DNA of 64,000 nucleotides from Branchiostoma floridae (lineage: Eukaryota; Chordata; Leptocardii; Amphioxiformes; Branchiostomatidae), in assembly GCF_000003815.2 (NCBI RefSeq), contig NC_049987.1, positions 19,351,906-19,415,905 of the forward strand. The letters are read 5' to 3'. Made by a program: the position numbers and the translations under genes. This document shows, piece by piece, positions 22,985 through 57,202 of the stretch. The notes under the pieces were generated by a model. It was not told where the DNA came from. It searched no databases and was given only the letters and a program-made list of their open reading frames with translations. Every line of letters starts with the position of its first letter. The stretch's first letter is position 1.

Positions 22985-25330
22985 CGTATCTTTTTATACA
23001 GTTGAAGGAGAACATCACTAATTTCCTGATGACAGACTTCTCCAAGGCTTTCGATAGGATTGACCACACCATAGCTATAAAAAAACTTAAAACCTTGGAG
23101 CAAGACCATGAACATATGTCTTATACCCTGGATAAGTGACTTTCTGACTCCCCAGTCTGGCAATAAAAGGTTCTGGTCATACATTAAGAACCAACGTACT
23201 AGTAATGTCGGTATCGCCCCATTGAGGAAAGACGGTCGACTGACCTCAGACCCACAGGAACAAGCCGAATTACTAAACGATCACTTCCAGTCAGTCTTCG
23301 GCGATGGCCGAGAGTACACAGATGAAGAATTCCTGGTTAAGACGGGCATGAGAGACTTAACAATACCAATAATGGATTGCATTAACATTACTTGCGAAGG
23401 TGTTGAGAAGATATTTAAGAACCTCAACCCACACAAAGCAGGGGGACCTGACGGTATCGGCCCTAGAGTCCTGCGTGAGCTCGCCGTAGAGTTAGCCCCT
23501 GCACTGACTCCATTTTTCGCTCATCTTTGTCGTCAGGCGAGGTACCATTTGACTGGAGACGCGCATTTGTAACCCCAATATTTACAAAAGGGCAACAATA
23601 CAGTCCGGCCAACTGTAGACCAGTATTACTGACCAGTACTATCTGTAAGATCATGGAACATATTGTAGTCAGTTCCTTAAATGCACCATTTTGAAACCAG
23701 GGGCATTCTCGGTGATAACCAACACGGGTTTCGTTGTAGACGCTCATGCGAGAGCCAGCTACTGGATTTCGTGAAAGAGCTCACAGATAACACAGAGAAA
23801 GGCAAACCAGACATCCTGGTCATGGATTTTGCGAAGGCATTTGATAAAGTGAACCATAGCCTTCTAATCCACAAGCTCAAGCGCTACGGCATTCAGGGTA
23901 ACACCCTAGACTGGATTGGCAGTTTTCAGAGGAACCGCTACCAGGCGGTAGTAGTAGATGTAACTGCTCCTCCTTTGTTAGGGTCAGGTCGGGCGTGCCA
24001 CAGGGCTCGGTGCTAGGACCCAGTTTATTTCTAGTTCATTACTCACAGCATGGCTTCGTCCCTAAAAGATCATGTACAACTCAACTATTAGATGTCATGA
24101 ATGATTGGTCCCTAAGCCTGGAGAGGGGTGAACTAGTCGTCGACAGTCGACTCTATATATCTGTACTTCAGAAAGGCCTTCGATTCTGTGCCCCACCAGA
24201 GTTTATTAGTGAAGCTTGAAGCATATGGAATTGGTGGTACACTACTTACATGGATGCGAGACTTCTTAGACCAAAGGAGACAGAGAGTTGTGATAAATGG
24301 TTCACAGTCTCCTTGGTGTGAAGTTACAAGTGGCATTCCGCAAGGTAGTGTACTTGGGCCGACTCTATTTGTTGTCTATATAAATGACTTACCCGATGTG
24401 ATAACAAGCACTGTTAAGATTTTTGCAGATGATAGTAAGATTTACCGACCCATCTGTTCACATGCTGACCAGGTGGCTTTATAGCTAGACTTATGTGCGG
24501 TGGAGCACTAGTCAGAGATCAGAGACCTTTTAATGCTGGCAAGTGTAAGGTTTTGCATCTGGGAAGTAGGAACCAGAGTGCCAAGTATACACTAGGTGGT
24601 CAAGAGCTAGAGCAAACTAGGGTTGAGAAACATCTAGGTTTAGCAGTAGATGGCCAGCTTAAGTTTCATGTAAATACTGCAACAGCAGCTCCGAAGGGTA
24701 ATCAGGTTTTAGGGCTAGTGAAGAGAGGATTTACCAATTTAGATGAAAGATCGGTACCTATTCTTTTGAGGCGTATGGTCAGGCTACACTTGGAATATGC
24801 AAATGTGGTCTGGGATCCCCATTTTAGTACTAACCAAAAGCTAATTGAGAGAGTCCAGCACAGGGCAACGAGACTGATTCCCTCGCTAAAAGGGATGCCG
24901 TATAGTTCCAGACTCAGGAAGTTAAAACTACCAACACTCACGTACAGAAGAGAAAGGGGCGACATGATTCAGCTCTATAAGATCATGACCAAAAAGGAGA
25001 GAATTGATCCCGAGAACTTCTTCGAGTTATCAAACCTCGACAAAAGAAGAGGTCACTGCTTCAATGTCAAAGTACTACTAGCCAGATCTAATGTGCGACG
25101 CCAGTCTTTCTTTGCAAGGACAGTTCGATTGTGGAACTACTTGCCCGAGGAAGTTGTAACAGCAAACAGTGTGGAACACTTTTAGAACAATGCCGGAAAA
25201 GTTTTGGGAGCATAAGAGATACCAGCAATTAAGAGGTTGTGTCAACAGGCGGGAGCCTTACTACAACTAAGTATCCTGAAGGTATAAAGATTGAGGGCAC
25301 TCAAGAAGAAGAGGAAGATAAACACTACAA
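22985..25330 (+). mobile_element. Composite of three LINE reverse transcriptase pieces
   Basis: Piece 1 (about 22985-23160) has the RT motif MTDFSKAFDRIDHT and PWISDFL. Piece 2 (about 23165-24035) starts with RFWSYIKNQRTSNVG and contains NPHKAGGPDGI, NQHGFRCRRSC, the first catalytic aspartate in MDFAKAFDKVNHSLL, and PQGSVLGPSLFLV. It has one frame break near 23550. Piece 3 (about 24036-25190) starts over at QHGFVPKRSCTTQLLD and has a second IPQGSVLGPTLF, the catalytic FADD (KIFADDSKIYR) and a long C-terminal region to 25185. A tail with a GAAGAAGAGGAAGA run follows. Because the motif order restarts twice, the locus is a chimera of three elements of CR1/jockey-like LINEs rather than one element. 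Confidence 0.8.
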
Positions 25331-25499
25331 CAACCAACAAAGAATACGTGTTTCGAAATAAAATGTCTCGCTCATTTTGACGAGCAAACCACCAGCAGAT
25401 TTAAAATCGGACCTGCCAATTTTTGTTCTGCCATCTCCACACAGAGATGGCAGAACAGGTACAAGTTATCAACACAAAGCTTCATAACTAAGTGCTATC

Positions 25500-25990
25500 A
25501 GGTGAAACAAAGTTGTACTTGGCTTCCTAAGACGAAACCTGAAAGTGAGATCAAAGCAAATCAAGCAGCTAGCATGCATTGCTATTCTTGAATTTGCCTG
25601 CCGAGTCTGGGACCCTTACACAGCTAAAGACATCTCACGATTGAAAAGGTACAGAGAAGCCCGCTGGACATCGCACCGATACCGACAAACCTCGAGTGTC
25701 AGTAATATGCAGTGATATGTTAGCGTTAAGAGTGCTTCTGATCACCTTCTATAAGTACCACAACGGCTCATTTGTCATAAACTCAAAGAACAAGCACACC
25801 CCAGCAAAATTTTCAATAAGACCATTTCTGATGAAACCACAGGATGAATGTGCGACACTGATCGGTTGTAAGACATCTGAGAGTACCTAATGCTTATACA
25901 GTCCTGCCCGCGGTAACTGGCGCCCGACTTCTGCGACAAACGTCCATGGCAGCTTCCGCACGCAGTAGGCACATGACCAATATATCATAG
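25500..25990 (+). mobile_element. LINE C-terminal fragment, decayed
   Basis: Translation across frames gives RNLKVRSKQIKQL-like sequence, then LEFACRVWDPYTAKDISRLK, a break, then LLITFYKYHNGSFVINSKNK. This is the C-terminal region of a non-LTR retrotransposon RT (the LEYA-x-x-VWDPY block). It belongs to a different lineage from the LINE piece just upstream, whose equivalent block reads LEYANVVWDPHF. Frameshifts and stops are present. Confidence 0.65.
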
Positions 25991-25999
25991 GGCCGATGA

Positions 26000-26980
26000 A
26001 CAGTTTGCTTGTGCCAACGACACGTCTGGTTTACTCGACACCAAATCACAAACTGACGTGATAATTACCAATTTTTTCAAACCATAGCATTTAACGAAGT
26101 GCCACAAAACTAAGTTGTTATGAAAATAAGGAACGACTGAAGACTCGGTGACAGGAGCAAAACACGCGATGATGAATATAAAAATGTGGTTCTGATATTA
26201 ACATCCAACAAACCCATCTAGCTTAGCTGAACCAGCCTCCACCGTACGAAGTACAGTCCCCGAAGTCTGGGTTTCCAAGAGGCTGGACAGCTGAAAGAAT
26301 AACCCTGACTAAAACAACTCGAATAAGCTGGATGTCATAGAAATTTTACAAAGCAAAACAGAAAATTTGACAATCATGCGTTGGTCTTTGCTCTGTCACC
26401 ACTTGGAGAAAGTTTGGTTGGTGACTTAAGTACAAGAACCGTACAATGATGGCGGCTTTGTCCGGCAAAAATGGCGGGAAATGTGGGAGGGGAGATTGAC
26501 TGAAACGAGTTGAACGCTCAACGAAAGAAAGTAAGCAAATAAAACTCTCCTCGAAGTAGCAATGTACCTTTGAGCTACTAGTACCAACACAAAGCTCCAG
26601 CCATACCTTCGACTTATCGTCACAAAATTTAGACGGAAACGTTGAACAGGACGTTTTGGGCCCACGCCATCTAACAATGAACGCAGACATGCCAGCACAC
26701 GTCTGAACCCCACGCCGTTCACAGCTGCACTGGCGCTACAGTCCCCAGAAAACCGAAGCGTTACATTTATATCCATCCGCATTGAAACTTGACATTGATA
26801 AGGCCCAAACGACACACTAAATTGTGGCTTAAACATTTGAGCGTTGCACCTATAGGTACGAATTGTAAATGACAGAAACAGATTTTCCTGATAGAAAATA
26901 TCATTAACTGTTAGAAGTTCGGTACTATTTTCTATCAGCGCGTGAATATGAGAGGTTACAAACTGTGGCGCAACAGGTGT
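26000..26980. other. No supported gene
   Basis: Minus-strand frames at 26346-26690 and 26426-26836 overlap in different frames and show no domain. There are no convincing splice sites. Confidence 0.35.
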
Positions 26981-26984
26981 GGTC

Positions 26985-27875
26985 GCGTGAGGTGGACCGT
27001 ACCAATTCGTATCTGGGGGTGACAGGCTACAAGTTTATTGTATAAAGGAAGTCTCGCGAAAACATGCTGATGTCAGAAACTGTAATTTATGTGATACAAT
27101 GATGTGACGGTGACGCTGCATATTTGTCGTGGTTTATGCATAACAATTGACATGCCAAGCTACTATTAACTATTGTAAACACATATAGTATAGTAAAGAC
27201 TGATTGGTGATTGTCAGCTAATTAAATTAGGATGACCCTTGTCAATTAAATCATTTCGTACATTCAATTGTTTGTCTTTGCTATTCGAACAGTGTATGCA
27301 TTTGCCTCATTTGCAGTAAAGTATCCTTGGATAATATTGAAGAAGAAAATGCACGAAAATTGCAGTGGAAATACACGGACTAGGGTTGCAAAGATTGATA
27401 CGGCCCAGGTATACATTCGTATTAATTTGTAACTGGAGATGACAGGCTACAAGTTTATTGTATGGACAAAGTCTTGTGAAAATATGCTGATGTCAGAAAC
27501 TGTAAATTATGTGATACAATGATGTGACGGTGACGCTGCATATTTGTTAGCATGGGTACCTATTTTTTTCGGATAGCGAGTGTAAGGAGCCCCGGTAGAA
27601 ATCGGATGGTAGCCAGGCTGCATATTTGTCGTGGTTTATGCATAACAATTGACATCCCAAGCTGATTATTTTGAAGACATATAGTATAGTAAATACTGAT
27701 TGGTAAAATGCCGGTTAATTAGATTAGGATGAACCATGTAAATTAAATTATGTCGTATAGATCATTGTTTGTCTTTGACGCATTTGCCTAATTCATTTGC
27801 AGTGAAATATCCTTGGATGATTGTAAAAAAGAAAAATCATGAAAATTCCAGTGGGAAACCACGGCTCATGGTTAC
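26985..27875. repeat. Tandem duplication, two units of about 0.42 kb
   Basis: Unit 1 (about 26985-27395) and unit 2 (about 27405-27875) share long near-identical stretches in the same order. These include GACAGGCTACAAGTTTATTG, ATGCTGATGTCAGAAACTGT, GATACAATGATGTGACGGTG, GTGGTTTATGCATAACAATT and TATCCTTGGAT. Unit 2 carries an extra 82 bases (69 of insert plus a duplicated 13-mer). No coding potential is seen. Confidence 0.85.
27535..27629. mobile_element. 69-bp insertion with 13-bp target-site duplication
   Basis: In unit 2 the 13-mer GCTGCATATTTGT occurs at 27535-27547 and again at 27617-27629, with 69 bases between. In unit 1 the same 13-mer occurs once (27115-27127) and the flanks continue uninterrupted. 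This is a clean filled/empty-site pair. The insert (TAGCATGGGTACC... ending GGATGGTAGCCAG) is non-coding and may be a short non-autonomous element. Confidence 0.75.
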
Positions 27876-27892
27876 GAGAAATGTAACGCTAA

Positions 27893-28096
27893 TTTACCTT
27901 TATCCCGGGGTAACCTATATCCGTTGTTTTCTTTAACAGGGTATTTAGATATATAAAGTTAATGGACTGTAGTTTAAAATTTCAATATGTTTGAAATAAT
28001 GCAGTTATTGAAGATAGTACATCGCTTGTACACTAATATGTATAATATCCTTTTTTAAGAACAATGGATATAGGTTACCCCGTGTATAAAGGTGAA
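27893..28096. mobile_element. MITE with about 40-bp terminal inverted repeats
   Basis: The left end TTTACCTTTATCCCGGGGTA, continuing ACCTATATCCGTTGTT, is mirrored at 28055-28096 (AACAATGGATATAGGTTACC, continuing CCGTGTATAAAGGTGAA). The internal sequence of about 120 bases is A/T-rich and non-coding. This fits a miniature inverted-repeat element. Confidence 0.8.
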
Positions 28097-28099
28097 CTG

Positions 28100-28364
28100 T
28101 TGTTACTTATCGCTTCAATATCACTCAGTTGTTTGTTCACCACCAACCCTGGAAGAGCCATCTCTTCGTGAGTTGTCGATATGTTCTCTGTATACACGTG
28201 GACCTGGGTTCCGCCACAATTTCTATATCTTTGACTAACGATAAGTCAAAACTAAGATGAGACCCTATCCCTCAGCTCATCAAGGTTAGATTTCACACAT
28301 ACACCAGTCATATCAGCATGGACATGTACGTATAACAACAAAACGTGTTTGATTACAGTGACTG
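28100..28364. other. Intergenic sequence, nothing recognised
   Basis: No gene or repeat was identified between the MITE and the putative 3' end of the first kinase gene. Confidence 0.4.
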
Positions 28365-28380
28365 AATAAAGACCTTTATT
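28365..28380. terminator. Back-to-back poly(A) signals
   Basis: AATAAA on the + strand (28365-28370) and TTTATT (28375-28380, AATAAA on the - strand) lie four bases apart in a near palindrome. The - strand signal would give the first kinase gene a 3' untranslated region of roughly 0.7 kb. This is an inference from motif and position only. Confidence 0.4.
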
Positions 28381-29064
28381 GCAAAAGAAATACCCACTGC
28401 GTTAAGATACTAGAAAGAATGCTTGACTTGACATGACAATGTAAATTTCACACAGAAATTAAATTCTACTAAGGCCATGCGAATCTGATTTTATGGACGA
28501 AAGTTTTCAACTATATTGTAAGTCCTACAAAGCAACTTAATCAGCAAGTACATGCCGCATACTAAGGCTAGGGTACAAAGAGCAATCAAGTATAAATACC
28601 AATACAAAAAGAAAACAAAGGTAAAAAACATTAGTTGAAACCATTTATAATCAAAATACCATGATAAATTGTTGTATCTTATCCGTGAAATTGACACACA
28701 AATAGGTCAAGGTTAATTTATCTGAACCTACTAGTATGTATGTTTATATGCTTATATGAGATTATAAAGAAAACCCTGTAATATAGTAAAAAAACTTTGT
28801 TGACAGATATTCCATCTTTGTATATTCAATAGCTATTCTTATCTATTTCTTCTATCCTTTTATGGCAACAATAATGACAGGGATGCATACCAGCATTTGG
28901 CTCCTTCGTGGACCTTGTCATTTTGAAGGTTTTCTATGCAACTTAAGTACAGGAAAAGGGATATGGAAAATGCCGGAAAACAATCAATATTTTGGTGACA
29001 ATCGGCAAAACATGGTTCAGCTCGACTAAATCATCAATACAGTCATCCACGTGTGTGAACTTTC

Positions 29065-38626
<9,562 letters not shown>

Positions 38627-39884
38627 GTCTTAGCCCTGTGAAGAGACAAATTAAAAATAAAAACGTCACAATTAAAAAAAAAACTTTAAATATCGCCATA
38701 CACATAATTATGTATCATGCAAAATGAGGATCTGACTAATATGAAAATGTAGATCTCGTTTCCATAAGCAAAGACAATATGATTATGCACATGATGACTT
38801 AATAAATAAAAAAATACAATAATTCTATAGTGCTAATGAAGAGAATCCCATCATAGCACCATTTAGGTGGGTAGGTCAGATGGAAACAAGAGTTCGGAGA
38901 CCTCATACCTCCATGCAATATTGATTATGCAAATGACTTTTAAATCTGCATAATTTGTGCTTGATTATGTACACCTTGGAATAACTTACACAGGTCACAA
39001 TGTTAACAATATAATCATTTACTACATGTACTTAGAAGACGCAAGACACTTTCAAATTAATACGTAAAGTAGAGACTTATTTGCATAACTGGTATCTGCT
39101 AATCTTCCACTGCCACAAACTACATATGTTATATGTATTTTGAGCCCTGAATGTTGGTTCGGTCCGGTTGAATGCTGGCTTCTTGCCAACATTTCTGTGC
39201 CACCTTGCACGTCAAAACAAAAAAAAAGCGGAACAAAGACATATCTGAACGCATCTTCGTAAATAGAATGGGGAAACCCAAACATAGCCTAGAACTCAGC
39301 CTCCAGACGGCGGTATACACCTTTAATTATAATTTCAAATGATAATGCGCAGTTTTTTTATCATTTCTTTTTCCTGTGGTTTTCTGTTTTGTGGAAAAAT
39401 ATCAAATATTGCTACAAATAGAAAACGACATGTAATCGGCAAAACTATGTGGATTATCTCACGTCGACTACAAACAGGACTAGAGGAAACAATCTACCAA
39501 GAAAATAGTTACCGCATCTGCACTTGCACAAAACAATGTGGACTCGGTATTTATCTGCATATTGCTGTATGTATTGCTGAACTCCTAGTCTAAGAATAGT
39601 AGATTCCAAGGATCAAAAATAATGCTCAGAGTAGGACATGGTTATAGTGGGTGCAAATCTTAGGCAAACACACACACACACACACCGCGTGATGGCTTGT
39701 AATATACATTGTATAGGGCGACTTTCGACCCTCTTTGTATTATACGGCCTTGTCAAATGACTATTTTGCAATATATATGCACCAGGATCAATATAGTTAC
39801 GACAAAATATCGTTATCATACTGCGCACGGCGTAACACCAGCTATATTCGGCAATTACTCTGTGCAAACAAGTAGTGAACTCAC

Positions 39885-40010
39885 CTTTTTGATGTCGGGA
39901 TTTCTAACACTCCTTACTGGTGTTTTCAGTCCAGATTATCTCGAGAACTGCTGCGATTTAATCCAGTCACAGAATTGACGAGGTTGCCGTGACTCTTCAG
40001 TTTCGCCGTT
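39885..40010 (-). other. Probable non-coding first exon, copy 1
   Basis: A segment ending at ...CATCAAAAAG followed by GTGAGTTC is conserved with the corresponding position upstream of the second copy (54933-55060), including the donor. The stretch has no common open frame. Together with the acceptor nine bases before the ATG exon, this suggests a 5' untranslated exon. The 5' boundary is approximate, because no promoter motif could be pinned. Confidence 0.5.
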
Positions 40011-40049
40011 GTTGACACCGGTTAAGTTGACGGCTAGCGTCTTTCTCCA

Positions 40050-41860
40050 ACATTCAAATTGGTGAATTTTAACAGCACTTTGTTTCCTCCTTCAACAATG
40101 CTTTGGCAATATCTAACGCTTCAAATGCTGTTAAGTGAGGCACCTATGCAAGAAATACCTTTCAAGAAAGGGTACGGCGATCTGTTTTTTTTAAATCCTG
40201 TTTTACTATAGATGATGAGTGTCTTTATCTCCCACAATAATGTCATATTTCGTATTCGAAATAGATGAAATACAATATATCTAATCTAACTTACCAATCT
40301 AACGTACTGTAAAACGAGTGTTAATCTGCACCCCTGTCCATTTGTGCACAACGGTATAGTCTTCACCAAAATGGTCAAAGTTTCACACTAAGGGTGTTGT
40401 GAAGACCTCGTGACATTCTCATATTTCAGGAACTCGTGCATAACAAAACACGCAGCACCTGAATCGTTCAATGGTATTAGCACAACATTTCATGATAACA
40501 GAAAAGACCTGAAAAAAAGTCTTCTGAACTGCAACAACAACAAAAACATTCTTTACGGCTCTCTATTCAGCAATTACATGCCCACTTACTAATTTTCCGC
40601 ATTCTATTTTATATTACGATCGCTTTGAAATAATTTGAAAAATTGCAAGAATGCATTCCCTAGGACATTGGTTTTGAGGTAGCCTTAGGCCTTGGGTTGG
40701 AACGGGAAAGGCCTTCGTTGCTTCGAATCTGATAGATACATGTGCCATTTTGGATGATTTGTGTTTTTTTCTGTTTCTTCACTTGAGAATAATGTGTTAT
40801 TCTGTTTGTTACGAGAAAGGTCTAAGAACACTATATTGATGCTTTAATGTTTTAAACACTTCCTCGTTTCGCCTATGAATACCAAAATATATTTTGAATT
40901 TTAAGAAATCCTTTGTGGACAAAGAATGTCAGTGGGGATCGTTCTCTTACAGTAGGGGTGCAAAATCTTTTGTTTTCAATCATTCAGTTGGAAATCTACT
41001 TGAATTGAAATAACGTTTATTTCCTTTTATGATTTTACGTTGATTGGCTTTATTTCAAGACAGTAAAGTTAAACTTTTTCTTTGAACTCAGAAACAATGT
41101 TACAATATGCGTTCGATTATGTGTTTTTCATAACAATTATTACATTTGTCCCTTTGTATAAGGCTAATTTTTCGTAGCCAACTGTTTGTGGCAAGATAGC
41201 GATGGAGTATTTTATATTGAAAGCAATCTAACTTTGTTTCTTTTGTTACTGCAAATGCACTGGTATATATGCACTTTCAATGTTTAACTTACTACCTACT
41301 ATTTTTGTATAATGTTGTTTTGTCGATATGGTGAACTCTTGTTAACGTTAAAGTAACGCCTTACTAATTTGATATACAATCATAAAAAAATCATGATGAT
41401 CCGTGAACCCCTTCAAGGCTAGAGTTATTCTGTTTCAAAATTCTGAAACTAAGTCGGTTTCTTTACGGTGACTGTTAATTTTATTACTTACAATATATGA
41501 GGTAACAACTAATGGGGAAATTACGTTATTTCAAAATATTTAAATTTCCACCAAAAAGAGTGATAACAAAACACAAAGCTGATACTTCGACACATGCTGA
41601 GCAGTGGTTAACTTTCAAAAGTAATGGCAAGAAACAAAATCAAACTTGTTACATTAATAATCTATGTATAGATAGAGCCACATTGTCCTTAGACTGGTGT
41701 TTACTTTCAAATTGTTTTCTTGGTGAGTATACAAATAGCTATAAATACACAACGCAGAGAATATACTTAACGTCACTATTTGATGCTAAATGCTTTTTTA
41801 CAAGGCAGAGAGATAGACTGATCACACTAAAGGGAACAAGAACCAGACAAAACAAGGTTT
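40050..41860. other. Spacer between the two kinase genes; no gene seen
   Basis: A/T-rich sequence without supported exons. The frame at 41512-41862 (116 codons) is lysine/threonine-rich and has no domain. Sequence similar to the flank upstream of the second copy extends to about 40,375, which marks approximately the duplication boundary. At 41385-41450 a short piece of the dispersed repeat found at 52.3-52.85 kb occurs (ATCATGATGATCCGTGAACC). Confidence 0.4.
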
Positions 41861-41916
41861 AGCTGCCAGCTAAGCTGGTCTATAAATTATCAATACATCC
41901 ATGAGTGTGAAGTCTC

Positions 41917-53784
<11,868 letters not shown>

Positions 53785-54932
53785 GTCTTAACTCTGTGAA
53801 GATACAAATAAAAATAAACGTCACAATTAAAAAAAAAACTTTGATATCTCCATACACATATGTATAATGCAAGTCAGGTGAAAATGAGAGTTCGTAAACC
53901 TCATACCTCCATGCAGTTGATTATGCAAATGACTTTCACATCTGCATAATTTATGCTTGGTTATGTACACTTTTAACTAACTTACACAGGTCACAATGTT
54001 GACAATCTAATCATTTGCTACATGTACTTTTAAAAAAGAATAAGGACAATTTGACATTAATTATGTAAACTAGAGACTTATTTGCATAATTGGTATCTGC
54101 TAATCTTCCATCTGCTACAAACTACATATGTTACCTGTATTTTGAGCCCTGAATGTTGGTTCGGTCCAGTTGAATGCTGGTCCCTTGTGTCAACACAAAA
54201 TAAGCGGAACAAAGACATTTCTGAACGCATCTTCCTAATAGAATGGGGAAACCCAAACATAGTCTAGAACTCAGTCTCCAGACGGCGGTAAAACACCTTT
54301 AGTCTAGAAATCAGTCTCCAGACGGCGTTAAAAGCCTTTAATTTCAAATGATAATGCGTAGTTTTTTTAACCATTTCTTTTCCTCGTTTTTTGTTCTGTG
54401 GCAAAAAAAAATCAAACAGCGATACAATTAGAAAACGGCATGTAATCAGCAAAACTATACCAATCTCTGCCGTCGACCATAGACTACTAACGAGACTAGA
54501 GGAAACAATCTACGGGGGAAATGGTTAGCGCATTTGCACATATGCACAAAACAATGTCGATTGTTGGTATTTACTGACATATTGCTGTAGGTTCATAGCT
54601 CCTAGTCTTATAATCTCTAGCCTAATTGTTAGTATCAAAATTAAGAAATGCTCAGATGAGGAAGAGTTGGACATATTTATGGTGGGTGCATATGTTAGAC
54701 AAACACACACACACCCATTAAAGTACGACGCGTAATGGCTTGGAGTGTAGGGCGGATAGGGCGATTTTCGCCCCTCTCTTTGTATTATATGGCCTTGTCA
54801 AATGACTGTTTTGCATTTTACATTTACCATGTTCACTATAGTTTCGACAGAGTATCGTTATTATACTGAGTATGACGTAACATCAGCTATATTTTGCATG
54901 TATACCTCTGTGTAAGCATGTAGAGAACTCAC

Positions 54933-55060
54933 CTTTTTCATATCAGAATTGCTAACACCTCTTACTGATGTTTTTTGTCCAGAATATCTCGAAAACTTCG
55001 GCGATTTTATCCAGTCACAGAATTGACGACGTGGCCGTGACTCAGTATCGCCGTTGTTAA
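54933..55060 (-). other. Probable non-coding first exon, copy 2
   Basis: Homologous to 39885-40010, ending ...GAAAAAG followed by GTGAGTTC. The 5' limit is estimated from the extent of conservation. Confidence 0.48.
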
Positions 55061-55099
55061 TACAAGTTAACTTCACGGCTAGCGCCTATCTCCATTATT

Positions 55100-56200
55100 C
55101 AAATCAAACATTTAAACACTGTGCGAATTTTAACAGCACTACGTTTCCTCCTTCAAATATACTTAACAGCACTACGTTTCCTCCTTCAAATATAATTTGG
55201 GAACATTTAACGCTTCAAATGTTAAGTGGGTCATACGCATGAAATTCCTTTCACTCAGACAAGTCCATTCGATTCCAGAAAGGGTACCATGACTTTTTAT
55301 CATCCTATTTTACTGGACAATAAGTGTCTTTATTTCCCTTAAAAACCTCATATTTGGTATTCAAAATAGATAAAATACAATGTATGACTAATCTAACGTA
55401 CAGTAAAACGAAGAGTGTTTATCAGCACCCCTGTACGTTTGTGCACATCGGCATATCCTCCACCAAAAAGACTAAGATTAGAGTTGATTTACTGGTTGCA
55501 CAGCTTCATTAAGTGCGTGCAGCTCAGTTACCCTGTTGCGGATGGAACGCAGGTCCTGACCTGACGTTTAGTTTGTGTGTAGTCTAGTCGTGAGGCGTTT
55601 TATTTAATCTATAAACAGATAGGTAAAGATGTAGCAATAGGCGAGCCAATGGATCCTGCTAGGCTAGAACAGGAGCTGGTGTTGAAAAAAAAAGAAACAG
55701 AAGTTTCAAAGACTGTAGTGTTGACAACGCTAGAGCTAAGTTTGGTAGGCCGCGGGAGCAGAAAATCCAGGACACATTGTGGTTGTAGACCGGGGTCGAC
55801 ATACCCATGCAGTCTGCATGATACATGTACTAGACATCGCGCGAGTCGCAACAGATGGCATGCCTGCCGTTCACCTTTATTATGCTGTTAGACTACTCCA
55901 TATTTGATCATATTGTAGTAGCAGACTGTACATATTCCTTAAGGTTCCCCAGTATTTACAGAAATGTACTACATGTACTTGTCTTTTCTAATTGTTCCAC
56001 TACCCAAGTACTGCATGTGAACTTACCCATGTTATTCGTCCAGACACACCAGTGTATGTTATCCCTCCATGTGCAATAGTACTCGACTGTACAAACTCTA
56101 GTCTTAGTGGTTGACAAATGTACTGTTGTTGTTGTTGTTTTTAATAAAAAAAAATAGAATAAAAAAAGTTTCGAGCAGACAGCGTACGGCGCATAATCAA
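55100..56200. other. Intergenic; short direct repeat at 55131-55193
   Basis: The word TTAACAGCACTACGTTTCCT (continuing CCTTCAAATATA) is tandemly repeated twice at 55131-55193. A frame on + at 55649-55891 and its mirror on - are unrecognised. No gene is supported. Confidence 0.45.
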
Positions 56201-56700
56201 TATGTATTGACATTTCTCTCTTCTTCAGCTATATATGTTACAAGTTTGAAAGTCCTATCATGGAATGCGGTGGATTTACAAACTTTCCTCACTGATTATC
56301 AAAATGTGTTGATTTGCATAATTAATATTCCATTTTGTTAGTTATCACTTTGGCAATCCTCATACCAAAAATCATGACGATATATACCTTCATCACGTTC
56401 TCGAGTTATTCTTGTCCAAAGTTTGGAAGGAAACCGGCACCTACATTTCCAGAAAAGCCGCTAGGGGCCCAAACTCACAGCACTTGCTCTCTGTCCCAAG
56501 GGCTATCTACCGCCCAAAAAATATCAAAAATGGAAGTTCCGCAGCAGTACCTTAGCAAGCCGCTAGGGGACCCATTATCGAACTTGACCTTCATTTTTCC
56601 GACCCCTACCCACCTACCAAATACCATCAGGATCCATCTAAGGCTTCTCGAGTTAAGCTGTTCACACACAGACAGACAGAAGTACAAGCCTAAAGCATAA
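56200..56700. repeat. Dispersed non-coding repeat, second full copy
   Basis: See the copy at 52310-52860. It shares the whole body and the CACACACAGACAGACAGA tail. It lies between the second kinase gene and the acetyltransferase gene. Confidence 0.75.
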
Positions 56701-57202
56701 CCTTGCCATTCTGGCAAAAGTAATAACAAACGTTCAGCAATCTAGCTTTGAGATTAGTTAGGCTGGCTGAAAGGGAATTCCTCACCGCTAAAAACACGCT
56801 TCCATACAGCCGGTCAAGTTTTACTACCCACTCGGAGTAATACATGAATGAACTGGCAAGAAACTCCGCACCTTGACCTCGACCTTTGTAACGTTACGCT
56901 CGTGTCGAGGTCTCTACGAGTTTGATATAGGCCGCGTTGCGACTCACTCTACATAGGTCTAGTCCAATATTTATTGTGAATGATCGAAAAGAGCTAGGGG
57001 AATGTACTGTTAACACTACATACTGTAGATACCATCTGTCTTCCCTGCAACCGTTGGAACAAGTTCGATCCGATCTTTTCCGTGTTAAACGTCTAATACT
57101 CCGCGTGAGCTAAAGATGTTCGCCAATACCGCCCATTCGTTCAAGCTTGGAGCTGTGTTATCACGCCGTACACAGAAAACATGGCAGCTGTGTGAAGGAA
57201 GA

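Noticed and set aside
26346..26836. Two overlapping minus-strand frames of 114 and 136 codons
   Set aside because: Different frames over the same bases, no recognisable domain and no splice structure.
41512..41862. 116-codon frame between the kinase genes
   Set aside because: No domain, A/T-driven composition and no splice or poly(A) support.
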